Shown: positions 52,026 through 62,122, counted from the stretch's first letter. The stretch is DNA of 64,000 nucleotides from Xanthomonas cissicola (GCF_008801575.1 NZ_VZPL01000024.1:1-64000); one strand, 5' to 3'. A program made the numbers and translations. Notes: generated from the sequence alone by a model not told the origin.

Positions 52026-53695
52026 AGGCGATCCTGCGGGCCAGCCGCATTGGCCGGGTGATCCTGCGCTATCGCCTGGACGCCTTGCTGGAAGGCACCC
52101 CGGCCGAGCGCTGGCTGCGTTTGGCCAAACCCTTCGTGCCGCGTGCCAGCGCCGAAATCGCCGCGCAATCGCGCGGTGCGCGGCTGCGCCTGGCGCTGCA
52201 GGAGCTGGGACCGATCTTCGTCAAGTTCGGGCAGATTCTGTCCACCCGGCGCGATCTGATTCCGGCCGACGTGGCCGAAGAACTCACCTTGCTGCAGGAC
52301 CGGGTCAAGCCGTTCGATGGCCAGGCCGCGCGCCTGATCGTCGAAGCCGCACTCGGCCTGCCGGTGAGCGTGGCGTTTGCCAGCTTCGATACCGTGCCGC
52401 TGGCCTCGGCGTCCATTGCGCAGGTGCATGCAGCCACGTTGCCGCCCGATGCCAACGGCGTGCGCCGCGAAGTGGTGGTCAAGGTGCTGCGCCCGGAGAT
52501 CGAGCGCCAGATCGATGCCGATATCGCGTTGCTGCACTCGCTGGCCACCTTGGTCGAGCGCACCCACCCGCGTGCCGACAAGATCCGTCCGCGCGAAGTG
52601 GTGGCCGAGATCGAAGGCACGCTGGCCGCCGAACTGGATCTGCAGCGCGAAGGCGCCAACGCCAGCGTGTTGCGCCGGTTCTGGGAAGGCTCGGACGATC
52701 TGTATGTGCCGGAAGTGATCTGGTCGCACACTGCCGAGCGCGCGCTCACGCTGGAGCGCGTGTACGGCATTCCGTCCGACGACATCGCCAAGCTCGACGC
52801 GGCCGGCATCGATCGCAAGGCGCTCGCGGCCAAAGGCGTGCGCGTGTTCTACACCCAGGTATTTCGCGACAACTTCTTCCACGCCGATGCGCACGCCGGC
52901 AACATCTGGGTCGATTCGGATCCGGAACGCCGCCTCAATCCGCGCTTCATCGCGCTGGATTTCGGCATCATGGGCCAGCTCTCGCAGGAAGATCAGTACT
53001 ACCTGGCGGAGAACTTCATGGCGATCTTCCACAAGGATTACCGCCGCATGGCCGAGTTGCACGTGGAGGCTGGCTGGATGCCCAGCAACGTGCGCATCGA
53101 CGAACTGGAAGCGGCAGCGCGCTTGGTGTGCGAGCCGTATTTCACCCGCCCGCTGTCGGAGATTTCGCTGGCGCAGGTGCTGATCAAATTGTTCCGCGTG
53201 GCGCAGCGGTACGAGTTGACGTTGCAGCCGCAGCTGATCCTGCTGCAGAAAACGCTGCTCAATATCGAAGGCGTGGGCCGGCAACTGGACCCCAGGCTGG
53301 ATATCTGGGCGGTGGCGCGACCGGTGCTCGAACGCATCCTGCGCGAGCGTTACAGTCCGCGCCGCGTGCTGCGCGAACTGAGCAAGCGTCTGCCGGAGAT
53401 CATGACCCATGCGCCGGACATGCCGCGGCTGGTGCACAGCTGGCTGAAGCAGCAGGTGGAAGGCCGCCATCAGATCGCCATCCGCTCATCCGAACTGCTT
53501 GCCCTGGACCTGAGCCTGCGCAAGCTGCAAACCCGCGTGGTGACCGCCATCACCGGCAGTGGGTTACTGGTTGTCGCGGCCGTGCTGTACGGCCTACATC
53601 CGGATGGCTGGTATCTGGGCACGGTGCCGGTGTGGAGCTGGATCAGCGGCGGCGCCGGTTCGGCCGCGCTGCTGGTCGCCTGGTTGCGGCGATAG
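52022..53695 (+). CDS. ubiB: ubiquinone biosynthesis kinase-like protein UbiB
   Basis: 557 residues of the ABC1/ADCK/UbiB atypical kinase family: [19 protein letters not shown] (the KxGQ motif), [15 protein letters not shown] (Ala-rich loop), [27 protein letters not shown], and LDFGIMGQL (DFG). Two C-terminal membrane helices ([20 protein letters not shown] and [12 protein letters not shown]) anchor it. UbiB is an ATPase needed for extraction of ubiquinone precursors from the membrane. Cotranslated with ubiJ; a cupin gene follows after nine bases. Confidence 0.97.
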   Translation: MKAILRASRIGRVILRYRLDALLEGTPAERWLRLAKPFVPRASAEIAAQSRGARLRLALQELGPIFVKFGQILSTRRDLIPADVAEELTLLQDRVKPFDGQAARLIVEAALGLPVSVAFASFDTVPLASASIAQVHAATLPPDANGVRREVVVKVLRPEIERQIDADIALLHSLATLVERTHPRADKIRPREVVAEIEGTLAAELDLQREGANASVLRRFWEGSDDLYVPEVIWSHTAERALTLERVYGIPSDDIAKLDAAGIDRKALAAKGVRVFYTQVFRDNFFHADAHAGNIWVDSDPERRLNPRFIALDFGIMGQLSQEDQYYLAENFMAIFHKDYRRMAELHVEAGWMPSNVRIDELEAAARLVCEPYFTRPLSEISLAQVLIKLFRVAQRYELTLQPQLILLQKTLLNIEGVGRQLDPRLDIWAVARPVLERILRERYSPRRVLRELSKRLPEIMTHAPDMPRLVHSWLKQQVEGRHQIAIRSSELLALDLSLRKLQTRVVTAITGSGLLVVAAVLYGLHPDGWYLGTVPVWSWISGGAGSAALLVAWLRR

Positions 53696-53704
53696 GAGAC
53701 GACC

Positions 53705-54208
53705 ATGTCCGACGCAACCGATGCCTTGGACGCAAGCACACCGGTTGCCGGGATTGCCGCGCTGGATGCGCCACCGCGCACGCAACATTCCAGCTATCCG
53801 CCGGTGTTCGCCGCGCAGATGGGCGGCCGCCAGAAGCGCGCACTGGGCGAGGTGTTCGGGCTGCGCAACTTCGGCGTCAACCTGACCACGCTGGCGCCGG
53901 GTGCGCGCTCGGCGCTGCGGCACGGGCATTCGCAGCAGGACGAATTCGTCTACATCGTCAGCGGCGCGCCCAGCCTGATCACCAACGCCGGCGAGCAGTT
54001 GCTGCAGCCGGGCATGTGCGTTGGCTTCCGCGCCGGTGATGGCGATGCGCATTGCCTGATCAATCGCAGCCAGGCGGTGGTGACGTACCTGGAAGTGGGT
54101 GGCCGCAGCCCCGGCGATTGCGTGACCTATCCGGACGATGACCTGATGCTGGTCCCCATGGCGGATGGGCAGCGCGCGTACCGGCACAAGGACGGCACGC
54201 CCTACTGA
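53705..54208 (+). CDS. cupin-domain protein
   Basis: 167 residues with one conserved beta-barrel: GVNLTTLAPGARSALRHGHSQQDEFVYIVSGAP (first cupin motif with HxH...E), then PGMCVGFRAGDGDAHCLINRSQ (second motif). The final segment PDDDLMLVPMADGQRAYRHKDGTPY is common to a transcription-factor-like sugar/auxin cupin subgroup. Metal binding is likely; role unknown. ubiB ends nine bases upstream and it may ride on that transcript. Confidence 0.85.
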   Translation: MSDATDALDASTPVAGIAALDAPPRTQHSSYPPVFAAQMGGRQKRALGEVFGLRNFGVNLTTLAPGARSALRHGHSQQDEFVYIVSGAPSLITNAGEQLLQPGMCVGFRAGDGDAHCLINRSQAVVTYLEVGGRSPGDCVTYPDDDLMLVPMADGQRAYRHKDGTPY

Positions 54209-54492
54209 GCGCGCGGGTGGTGGTCCATCTGTTGGCTTTGAATGATGCAACACGCCACGCTACGCGCATCGCCCGCTCTGACGGCGTGGTTCGGTCGCGT
54301 GAGATGCGAAGCAGCCACCCGCGCATTGGGCAGGCATCAGCTGCGTGGTAGCGCGCAGCAACCGCACCGTACGAGCGGTGCGGGTCGCAGCCGTTGCCGT
54401 GCGCGTGGCCTGGCGACGACACAGTCGTTTGTTCGCTGCGGCAGCGCGGCGATGCAGTGGCATGCGGTGTCGGCGATGCGGATAATCCGCAG

Positions 54493-55226
54493 GTGAGCAT
54501 ATCCCCCAAACATCTGCAGATTCTCTACCAGGACGATGTCCTGGCCGTCGTCGACAAACCCGCCGGCCTGATGGTCCATGACAGCAAGCTGGCGCGTGGA
54601 GAGGACGACTTCCTGGCCGACCGCCTGCGCGAGCAGCTGGGCAAGCCGATCTTTCTGGTGCACCGGCTCGACCGCGCCACCAGCGGCTGCCTGCTGTTGG
54701 CCTTCGATCGCGACAGCGCCAGTGCGCTGGGCAAGGCTTTGATGGCCGGCGAGGTGGAGAAACAGTATCTAACCGTCTGTCGCGGCTGGCCGGCCGAGGA
54801 GCGCTTCATCGTCGACCATGACCTGGACGGCGGTCCGGGCAAGCCGGTCAAGAAGCCGGCAGTGACGCATTTCCAGCGTCTGGCCACCGGCGAGCTGGAG
54901 ATTCCTTCCACCGGGTTCACCACCTCGCGCTACGCACTGCTGCGCTGTCAGCCGCAAACCGGCCGCTTCCGGCAGATTCGCCGGCATATGAAGCATCTGT
55001 CGCATCACATGATCGGCGACACCAGCCACGGCGACGGCCGCCACAACCGCAGTTCCGCATGCTCGGCATCCACCGCATGTTGCTGCACGCCGAACGCCTG
55101 GAATTTCCGCATCCGGCCGATGGCAGGCGCATCGGCGTCACCGCGCCGCTGGATGTCGAATTTTACAGGGCCTGCGCGTTGTTTGGGTGGGAGATGGCGG
55201 GGTTGGGAGTCATGCAGACGGCGTGA
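54493..55226 (+). pseudogene. truC: tRNA pseudouridine synthase TruC, frameshifted
   Basis: From GTG 54493 the frame gives LQILYQDDVLAVVDKPAGLMVH, FLVHRLDRATSGCLLLAF with the catalytic Asp, EVEKQYLTVCRGWP and LLRCQPQTGRFRQIRRHMKH, the RluA-family core of TruC (pseudouridine 65 in tRNA). After HGDGRHNR (near 55050) the frame changes: the +1-shifted frame continues correctly as FRMLGIHRMLLHAERLEFPH and ends at TGA 55224-55226. A single base (a C of CGCCAG) is missing at about 55050-55051. Either a true disabling frameshift or a sequencing error; the conserved catalytic part lies before it. Confidence 0.88.
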
Positions 55227-55302
55227 TGTGGCGTGCCTGGTTCGCAGATCGAGACGTTCACTCAGTCTGCTAGACATCTGCGCAAACGTCCCCTCACCCC
55301 AA

Positions 55303-55417
55303 CCCCTCTCCCGCCGGCGGGAGAGGGGCTCAAGCGCGCGGGGCGGGAGAGGGGCTCGAGCGCGGCGCCCAATGCTCGCCTGCCGTGCTGCTTCCTTCCC
55401 CCGCTTGCGGGGGAAGG
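55303..55417. repeat. cluster of GC-rich interspersed palindromes
   Basis: In the 389-bp gap after truC: a perfect 26-bp palindrome CCCCTCTCCCGCC/GGCGGGAGAGGGG (55303-55328), a half copy GGGCGGGAGAGGGGCTC near 55340-55356, and CCTTCCCCCGC-TT-GCGGGGGAAGG (55394-55417). They resemble the hairpin after ntrC (19508-19529) and are of the kind scattered through Xanthomonas intergenic regions. No gene is supported in 55227-55615. Confidence 0.8.
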
Positions 55418-55615
55418 TGCCCGAAGGGCGGATGGGGGCCTGCTTGCAACAGGCGCTCTCCCGCGGGGAGTAAGGAGGCACCGTGTTCTTCCGTCACCGA
55501 AAGGTAAAGCACCGCCATCACCAACAACGCAATCCCACACCCACACTCGCACCCACACCCATCGCAGCGATCACGCGGTTCCCACTCCCCAATCTCGATT
55601 CTCCAATCCCGCCCC

Positions 55616-56158
55616 TCAGGGCTTCTTGGCCGGCGCAGGTTCGTTGACGATCTTCTCCAGATCCTTCTGCAGGTCGGCAAACAGCGGCAGCATCCTTTGC
55701 TGGATGGCGCCCATCAGGTTCTGGGTCAGGGCGGGGGTCTTGTCGAGCAGGCTCTGGCCGGCCGAGCTCTCGTAGAACTCGGCCATGGCCAGCACGTCCT
55801 CGCGCGAGAACGAGCGCTTGTAGATATCCACATACATCGGCCGCAGTTCCGACCACGACAGCGCCTTGCGCACGGTCTGGCGGGTGCGTTCCTGGATGCG
55901 TTGCAGCTGCGCCTGTTGGTCGGCGTCGAGCTGGCGCTGTGCGGTGAGCTGGGCGAATTGCTGCTGCTGCAATGCTTCGATCTGCGGCAGCATCGTGTCC
56001 AGCATGGTCTGCGCGCGCGAGGCGGCCAGCAGGCGGTTGATGTCGGCATCGCTGGGCGCTTGCGCCCACGCGGCCGGGGCGGCCACGGCCAGCAGGGCCG
56101 ACAGCAGCAGCCGGCGGGCAAGGCTGCGCGCGGCAGTGAGCGAAGAAGTAGGTGTCAT
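55616..56158 (-). CDS. DUF2059-family exported protein
   Basis: 180 residues: signal peptide (ARRLLLSALLAVAAPAAWAQ), then a Gln-rich helical region (MLPQIEALQQQQFAQLTAQRQLDAD), a helical core SWSELRPMYVDIYKRSFSREDVLAMAEFYESSAGQSLLDKTPAL and a Lys/Pro end. The YvdIYkrsFs...fy.S..Gq pattern is the DUF2059 signature. Periplasmic, unknown function. ATG 56158 was chosen to keep the signal peptide. Confidence 0.88.
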   Translation of the reverse strand: MTPTSSLTAARSLARRLLLSALLAVAAPAAWAQAPSDADINRLLAASRAQTMLDTMLPQIEALQQQQFAQLTAQRQLDADQQAQLQRIQERTRQTVRKALSWSELRPMYVDIYKRSFSREDVLAMAEFYESSAGQSLLDKTPALTQNLMGAIQQRMLPLFADLQKDLEKIVNEPAPAKKP

Positions 56159-56249
56159 CGGAGCATCCTGCAAACGGGGGACCGGCCGCAGCATACGGGA
56201 GCTGGCGTTCGCGCGCGCGTCCACGCCGCTGCCGATACAATCGGCGCAC

Positions 56250-56681
56250 ATGGACAGCGACCCGATCCAGATCACCCTCAGCCTGACGATTCCGCCCAGC
56301 GAACTCGTCGAGCGCTTCGTGCGTGCCAGCGGCGCGGGCGGGCAGAACGTCAACAAGGTGTCCACTGCGGTGGAGCTGCGTTTCGACGTGGCGGGGTCGC
56401 CCTCGCTGCCTGAGCCCTTGCGGGCCCGGTTGCTGTCGCGGCGCGACCGCCGCATGACGGCCGACGGTGTGCTGGTGATCGACGCGCAACGCTTCCGCAC
56501 CCAGGACCGCAACCGCGACGATGCGCGCGAGCGACTGGTCGAAATCATCAGTGCGTGCCTGTCGGTGCCCAAGCGCCGGGTCGCCACCAAACCGAGTCAT
56601 GGTGCCAAGCTGCGGCGGCTGGATGCCAAGCGGGAACGCAGCCAAATCAAGCGTGGACGCTCGGCGTCCCACTGGGAGTAA
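56250..56681 (+). CDS. arfB: ArfB peptidyl-tRNA hydrolase (GGQ release-factor-like)
   Basis: 143 residues with the RF GGQ motif in FVRASGAGGQNVNKVSTAVELRFDV near residue 33, and a Lys/Arg-rich C-terminal tail (KRRVATKPSHGAKLRRLDAKRERSQIKRGR) that fits into the mRNA entry channel. ArfB (YaeJ) rescues stalled ribosomes. The acyltransferase gene begins two bases downstream, so they are co-transcribed. Confidence 0.94.
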   Translation: MDSDPIQITLSLTIPPSELVERFVRASGAGGQNVNKVSTAVELRFDVAGSPSLPEPLRARLLSRRDRRMTADGVLVIDAQRFRTQDRNRDDARERLVEIISACLSVPKRRVATKPSHGAKLRRLDAKRERSQIKRGRSASHWE

Positions 56682-56683
56682 GC

Positions 56684-57313
56684 GTGAGTCAAGCCGACCC
56701 GTCGTTGCCACCGGTAACACAGGCCAACATCCTGCTGCAGCCATCTCCGCCCCGGATGCCGCGCGCCCATGGCCGCTTCATCCGCTGGCTGGGTCGTACC
56801 GCCTTGCGCGTGACCGGCTGGCGCCTGCTTGGGCGGCTGCCCGACGAGCCCAAGCTGGTCATGATCGTGGCCCCGCATTCGTCCAACTGGGATGGGTTTG
56901 TGGGATTTGCGGCCAAGTTCGCGCTCGGCTTCGACGTGCGCGTGCTCGGCAAATCGCAGTTGTTCTGGTGGCCGCTGGGTCCGCTGTTGCGCAGGCTCGG
57001 CGCCATCCCGCTGGACCGCAGCTCGCCGCAGGGCACCATCGGCCAGGCGGTGCGATTGATCCGCAACTCCGAGCAGATGTGGTACGTGATCACGCCCGAA
57101 GGCACACGCAAGCGCGTGGAGAACTGGAAGGCCGGCTTCTGGAAGATCGCCTCCGATTCCAAGGTGCCGATCCTGCCGGTGTATTTCGACTACCCCAGCA
57201 AGACCGTGGGCATCGGCGAGCCGTTCTGGACCGGTAACGACATGGCCGCCGATATCGCCGCCATTCGCATCTGGTACCGGCCATGGCGCGGCAAGCATCG
57301 CGATACGTTGTGA
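56684..57313 (+). CDS. lysophospholipid acyltransferase-family protein
   Basis: 209 residues from a GTG at 56684, two bases after arfB. Acyltransferase motifs: IVAPHSSNWDGFVG (HX4D), IPLDRSSPQGTIGQ, YVITPEGTRKRVENWKAGFWKIA and VPILPVYFDY. It lacks a clear N-terminal membrane helix seen in the PlsC at 4866-5669. Likely an acyltransferase on a small lysolipid or a related acceptor; the acceptor is unknown. Confidence 0.85.
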   Translation: MSQADPSLPPVTQANILLQPSPPRMPRAHGRFIRWLGRTALRVTGWRLLGRLPDEPKLVMIVAPHSSNWDGFVGFAAKFALGFDVRVLGKSQLFWWPLGPLLRRLGAIPLDRSSPQGTIGQAVRLIRNSEQMWYVITPEGTRKRVENWKAGFWKIASDSKVPILPVYFDYPSKTVGIGEPFWTGNDMAADIAAIRIWYRPWRGKHRDTL

Positions 57314-57402
57314 GTGGCGTGGCGCGCGGTTGAAGGATGGCCGGCGTTGCTTGGTGAATCCGGTCCGCCTGACGTGAAACATTCACTCCATCGAGGAACT
57401 TC

Positions 57403-58419
57403 ATGATCGCTAAGTCCGCACGCGCGTTATGCCTGTCGCTCTTTCTGCTGCTCATCGCCGGCCCGGCGCTTGCAGCCACGCCGATGCTGGTCATCCATGG
57501 TGGCGCGGGCGTGGAGAAATCCAGCCTTTCCAAGGACGAGCAGGCGCAGGCGCGCGAGGCGATGCAACGCGCACTGCGTGCCGGGCACGCGGTGCTGCAA
57601 CGTGGCGGCAGTGCAGTGGATGCAGTGGCCGCTACCATCACCGTGCTGGAGGATGCGCCGCAGTTCAACGCTGGCCGCGGTGCGGTGTTTACCCATGACG
57701 GCAGGAACGAACTGGACGCGGCCATCATGGATGGCGCCAGCGGCAAGGCCGGTGCGATTGCCGGCGTGCACACGGTCAAGAACCCGATCCTGCTGGCACG
57801 CAGCGTGATGGACCGCTCCAAGCACGTGATGCTGGTCGGCGACGGCGCTGAAGCGTTCGCGCGCGAGCAGGGCATCACCCTGGTGGACCCGGCCTATTTC
57901 CGCACCGACAAGCGCTGGCAGCAACTGCAGAAAGCGCTCAAGGCCGAGGCCGGCGACCGCCAGGCGCAGGCCGAGCTGGATCTGGAGACCGCCAAGCATT
58001 TCGGCACCGTCGGCGCGCTGGCGCTGGACCGCGACGGCCATCTGGCTGCCGGTACCTCCACCGGCGGCATGACCAACAAGCGCTATGGCCGGGTCGGCGA
58101 TGCACCGATCATCGGGGCCGGCACCTATGCCAACAGCCAATGCGCGGTGTCCGGCACCGGCTGGGGCGAGTTCTACATCCGCGCCGTGGCTGCCTACGAC
58201 ATCTGTGCGCGCATGAAATACGCCGGGCAATCGCTGCAGCAGGCCGCCGAGACCGTGATCGACCAGCAGATCCCGAAGGCCGGCGGGGACGGCGGCGCCA
58301 TCGCGCTGGATGCACAGGGCAACCTGGCGTTTCCATTCAATACCGAGGGCATGTACCGCGGCTGGATCGGCGCCGACGGCACCGCGCATGTGGCGATTTT
58401 CAAGGACGAGACGTTGTAA
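57403..58419 (+). CDS. exported isoaspartyl peptidase/L-asparaginase (Ntn hydrolase)
   Basis: 338 residues: signal peptide (ALCLSLFLLLIAGPALAATP), then the asparaginase-2 alpha chain beginning MLVIHGGAGVEKS, with DAVAATITVLEDAPQFNAGRGAVF, and the autocleavage site HFGTVGALALD, in which Thr202 becomes the catalytic N-terminal nucleophile; GTSTGGMTNKRYGRVGDAPIIGAGTYA completes the site. It cuts beta-aspartyl dipeptides and asparagine. The signal peptide implies a periplasmic enzyme, unlike cytosolic E. coli IaaA. Confidence 0.93.
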   Translation: MIAKSARALCLSLFLLLIAGPALAATPMLVIHGGAGVEKSSLSKDEQAQAREAMQRALRAGHAVLQRGGSAVDAVAATITVLEDAPQFNAGRGAVFTHDGRNELDAAIMDGASGKAGAIAGVHTVKNPILLARSVMDRSKHVMLVGDGAEAFAREQGITLVDPAYFRTDKRWQQLQKALKAEAGDRQAQAELDLETAKHFGTVGALALDRDGHLAAGTSTGGMTNKRYGRVGDAPIIGAGTYANSQCAVSGTGWGEFYIRAVAAYDICARMKYAGQSLQQAAETVIDQQIPKAGGDGGAIALDAQGNLAFPFNTEGMYRGWIGADGTAHVAIFKDETL

Positions 58420-58527
58420 CGCCGCCATCCCCAACCGCGGCCTTCCACCCAATCCAACGGCACATGCCAGCGGTCGCGAAACCCGCTAGCGTGCCCGGCT
58501 GCACTACCCACTCAGGAATCACACGCC

Positions 58528-60696
58528 ATGTCGCGTACCGTCGTTCTGGCCGCTGCCATCACCCTGGCACTGGCTGCTTGTTCTGGAAAAGAGTCGTCTG
58601 GCCAGGAGTCCACCACCGTGCCCGAGAAAACCGCCCCGGCTCCGGCCGCGGATGCTGCATCCAACCCCTTGCTGACCGCCAGCACGCTGCCGTTCCAGGC
58701 GCCGCCGTTCGACAAGATCCAGGACGCCGATTATCTGCCGGCGTTCGAAGAAGGCATGCGCCAGCATCTGGCCGACATCCGCAAGATCGCCGATAACCCA
58801 GAAGCGCCGACCTTCGACAACACCATCGAAGCGATGGAGCGCGGCGGCGAAACGCTCACGCGCGTGTCGCGCATCTTCTTCGGGCTGGTGCAGGCCGATA
58901 CCAGCGACGCACGCCAGAAAATCCAGGAAGAGATCGCGCCCAAGCTGGCCGCGCATCAGGACGAGATCAATCTCGACCCCAAACTCTTCGCCCGCGTCAA
59001 AACCATCTACGACCAGCGCGACACGCTGAATCTGGATCCGGAGCAGAAGCGTCTGGTCGAGCGCGACTACGAAGAGCTGGTACGCGCCGGCGCGCAGTTG
59101 TCCGATGCCGACAAGGACAGCCTGCGCAAGCTCAACGTGGAAGAAACCACCCTCTCCACGCAGTTCCATACCCGCCTGGTCGCCGCCTCGGCTGCCGGCG
59201 CGGTGGTGGTGGACGACAAGGCCAAGCTCGATGGCCTGAGCGAAGGCGATATCGCCGCCGCGGCCGATGCCGCCAAGGCCCGCAAGCTCGATGGCAAGTA
59301 TCTGCTCACTCTGCAGAACACCACCCAGCAGCCGGTGCTGGCGTCGCTGAAAAATCGCGAGCTGCGTGCCGAGGTATTGAAGGCCTCTGAGACGCGCGCG
59401 GAAAAGGGCGATGCCAACGACACCCGCCAGACCATCCAGCGGCTGGCGCAGCTGCGCGCGCAGAAGGCCAAGTTGCTCGGCTTCGACAACTACGCCGCCT
59501 ACAGCCTGGGCGACCAGATGGCCAAGACGCCGGATGCCGCGCTCAAGCTGCTGACCGACACCGTGCCGGCTGCCACTGCCAAGGCACGCCGCGAAGCGGC
59601 CGAGATGCAGAAGGTCATCGACGCGCAGAAAGGCGGCTTCAAACTCGCCGCCTCCGATTGGGACGTCTACGCCGAGCAGGTGCGCAAGGCCAAGTACGAC
59701 CTGGACGAATCCCAGATCAAGCCGTACTTCGAACTGGACAACGTGCTCAACAACGGCGTGTTCTACGCCGCCACGCAGCTGTACGGCATCACGTTCAAGC
59801 AGCGCACCGACATCCCGACCTATCACGCGGATATGAAGGTGTATGAGGTGTTCGATGCCGACGGCACCTCGATGGCGTTGTTCTACACCGACTACTTCAA
59901 GCGCGACAGCAAGTCCGGTGGCGCGTGGATGGACGTGTTCGTCGAGCAAGACGGCCTGACCGGTGCCAAGCCGGTGGTCTACAACGTGTGCAACTTCACC
60001 AAGCCGGCCGCCGGCCAGCCGGCGCTGCTCAGCTTCGACGACGTCACCACCTTGTTCCATGAGTTCGGCCATGCGCTGCATGGCATGTTCTCCAAGGTGA
60101 AGTACCCCTCGATTGCCGGCACCAGCACCTCGCGCGACTTCGTGGAATTCCCCTCGCAGTTCAACGAGCACTGGGCGTCCGATCCGAAGGTCGTCGCCAA
60201 CTACGCCAAGCACTACCAGACCGGCGCAGCGATGCCGGCCGAGCTGGTGGAAAAGATCAAGAAGGCCAAGACCTTCAACAGCGGCTACGCCACCACCGAA
60301 TACCTGTCGGCGGCGCTGCTGGATCTGGCCTGGCATACCCAGCCGGCCGATGCGCCGCAGCAGGACGTGAGCAAGTTCGAAGCCGATGCCTTGAAGCGCT
60401 TCAAGGTGGATCTGGCCGAAGTGCCGCCGCGCTACCGCAGCAGTTATTTCGATCACATCTGGGGCGGCGGGTATTCGGCCGGGTACTACGCGTACTTCTG
60501 GTCGGAAGTGCTCGACGACGATGCGTTCGAATGGTTCAAGGAAAACGGTGGCCTGACCCGCAAGAACGGCGATACCTTCCGCGCCAAGATCCTCTCGCGC
60601 GGCAATACTGTCGATCTGGCCACGTTGTACCGCGATTTCCGCGGCAAGGACCCCAGCGTCAAGGCGCTGCTGGAAAACCGCGGGTTGACCGAGTGA
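58528..60696 (+). CDS. M3-family oligopeptidase (dipeptidyl carboxypeptidase-like), lipoprotein
   Basis: 722 residues: lipoprotein signal (AAITLALAACSGKESS), a spacer, and a full M3 metallopeptidase ending in the zinc motif TLFHEFGHALHGMFS with His511 and the third ligand in the SRDFVEFPSQFNEHW segment. It resembles Dcp/OpdA peptidases but is membrane-anchored outside the cytosol by the lipid. It should trim short peptides in the periplasm. A 38-bp palindrome with T-runs follows. Confidence 0.92.
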   Translation: MSRTVVLAAAITLALAACSGKESSGQESTTVPEKTAPAPAADAASNPLLTASTLPFQAPPFDKIQDADYLPAFEEGMRQHLADIRKIADNPEAPTFDNTIEAMERGGETLTRVSRIFFGLVQADTSDARQKIQEEIAPKLAAHQDEINLDPKLFARVKTIYDQRDTLNLDPEQKRLVERDYEELVRAGAQLSDADKDSLRKLNVEETTLSTQFHTRLVAASAAGAVVVDDKAKLDGLSEGDIAAAADAAKARKLDGKYLLTLQNTTQQPVLASLKNRELRAEVLKASETRAEKGDANDTRQTIQRLAQLRAQKAKLLGFDNYAAYSLGDQMAKTPDAALKLLTDTVPAATAKARREAAEMQKVIDAQKGGFKLAASDWDVYAEQVRKAKYDLDESQIKPYFELDNVLNNGVFYAATQLYGITFKQRTDIPTYHADMKVYEVFDADGTSMALFYTDYFKRDSKSGGAWMDVFVEQDGLTGAKPVVYNVCNFTKPAAGQPALLSFDDVTTLFHEFGHALHGMFSKVKYPSIAGTSTSRDFVEFPSQFNEHWASDPKVVANYAKHYQTGAAMPAELVEKIKKAKTFNSGYATTEYLSAALLDLAWHTQPADAPQQDVSKFEADALKRFKVDLAEVPPRYRSSYFDHIWGGGYSAGYYAYFWSEVLDDDAFEWFKENGGLTRKNGDTFRAKILSRGNTVDLATLYRDFRGKDPSVKALLENRGLTE

Positions 60697-60742
60697 GCGA
60701 TGTGCGTGCGTAGGCATGCATGCCTCGCCAGTGCGATTGGCA

Positions 60743-60780
60743 AACAAAGACGGGATGGCCATGGCCATCCCGTCTTTGTT
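60743..60780. terminator. perfect 38-bp palindrome, bidirectional terminator
   Basis: AACAAAGACGGGATGGCCA pairs exactly with TGGCCATCCCGTCTTTGTT. The distal T-rich ends (CTTTGTT on either strand) give the form of a two-way intrinsic terminator. It lies 47 bp after the M3 peptidase stop. From 60781 to 61066 I see no gene. Confidence 0.88.
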
Positions 60781-61066
60781 CGTGCGCATGTGACGCGCTA
60801 TGTGACGGTGTTTCCACTTTCAGGATCAGCATTCAGTTTTTCAACGCACCGTGCGCGGGTACATGCCACATCTTGCCAGTCGTATCCGCATGCCTGCCGC
60901 TGCAGTGCGAGACGCGCAGATCGAGACGCGAGGCAGTGGCACTAGCGATGTCGAAGAGCCTGACGTTGCCGATGTTTGCGTCACGCTGTGCACGCAGTCA
61001 CCAGGACGCCGGCAAGCACCATGGCGTAGCCACCCCGCAGCCCACGCCAGCCCCGCAGCCCGCCGC

Positions 61067-62122
61067 TTACGGCGTTGCCACCAACCCATCCGACGCGCTC
61101 GCCGCAGCGTCCTGCGGCCACCAACGCACGCGGTTGCCGGGGGTATTCAAGTCCACGCGCTCGCCCATGCACGGGGTGATCAGTGCGACGCCAGCGCAGT
61201 CGGCCAGCGCCACGATCCGGTCCAGCGGCTCCTGCCACGCGTGCATGGCCAGATCGAAGGTGCCGTTGTGGATCGGGAGCAGGCTACGGCCGCCGACGTC
61301 GATGAATGCCTGCAGGCTCTGCTCCGGCTGCATGTGCACGTGCGGCCACATGTGGTCGTAGGCGCCGTTTTCGATCAATGCCACATCGAACGGCCCGAGC
61401 CGCTCGCCGATGGTCTTGAAGTGCGGGCCATAGCCGCCGTCGCCGCTGAAGAACAGGCGCAGGTCGCCTGCCTGGATCACCCAGGAACACCACAGCGTGC
61501 GCCCGTTGTCGAACAGCCCGCGGCCAGAAAAATGTTGCGACGGGGTGGCGGTGAGCTGCAGGCCGGCGACGCAGATCGACTCCCACCAATCCAATTGCCG
61601 TACCTTGGCCGGGTCCACGCCCCAGCGCACCAGCAGGTCGCCCACGCCCAACGGGGCGACAAACACGCCGACACGGTCGGCCAGCGCGCGGATGGTGGCG
61701 CGGTCGAGATGGTCGTAGTGGTCATGCGACAGGATCACCCCGGCCAACGGCGGCAGCGCATCCAGTGCAATCGGCGGGGCGTGGAAGCGCTTGGGCCCGG
61801 CGAACGGCACCGGCGAGGCGCGTTTGGAAAACACCGGGTCGGTCAGCCACAGCCCGCCCGCCAGCTTCATCAGCAGCGTGGAATGGCCCAGCCGGTACAG
61901 GCTGCGATCCGGCGCGGCCAGCAGGTGCGCGCGTGTCAGCGGCTGCACCGGCAAGGGCGCGGCGGGCACCGTGGTGCGGGGCTTGCCGAACACCATGGCC
62001 CACATCAGGCCGAGCTGCTCGCGCAGGGTCATGACGGTGGTCGGCAACGGCATCGCATTACGGAAGCGGCCAGCGCGAAACTGTGGCGAATCGGCGTAGG
62101 GGGAAGGACGTGGGGGAGCCAT
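61067..62122 (-). CDS. MBL-fold metallo-hydrolase (UlaG/NAPE-PLD-like)
   Basis: 351 residues: HSTLLMKLAGGLWLTDPVFS, the zinc motif LSHDHYDHLD (HxHxDH), FSGDGGYGPHF, LIENGAYDHMWPHVHM (His ligand), and IHNGTFDLAMHAW. This is the NAPE-hydrolysing phospholipase D-like lactonase group. Substrate unknown; lipid-linked phosphodiesters are possible. ATG 62122 is preferred over a longer TTG start at 62137. It diverges from the TetR gene, whose regulator probably controls it. Confidence 0.9.
   Translation of the reverse strand: MAPPRPSPYADSPQFRAGRFRNAMPLPTTVMTLREQLGLMWAMVFGKPRTTVPAAPLPVQPLTRAHLLAAPDRSLYRLGHSTLLMKLAGGLWLTDPVFSKRASPVPFAGPKRFHAPPIALDALPPLAGVILSHDHYDHLDRATIRALADRVGVFVAPLGVGDLLVRWGVDPAKVRQLDWWESICVAGLQLTATPSQHFSGRGLFDNGRTLWCSWVIQAGDLRLFFSGDGGYGPHFKTIGERLGPFDVALIENGAYDHMWPHVHMQPEQSLQAFIDVGGRSLLPIHNGTFDLAMHAWQEPLDRIVALADCAGVALITPCMGERVDLNTPGNRVRWWPQDAAASASDGLVATP

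Noticed and set aside
58519-60789. Long minus-strand frame opposite the M3 peptidase
   Set aside because: It is the antisense shadow of a clearly recognised metallopeptidase; high GC makes such long shadows common.
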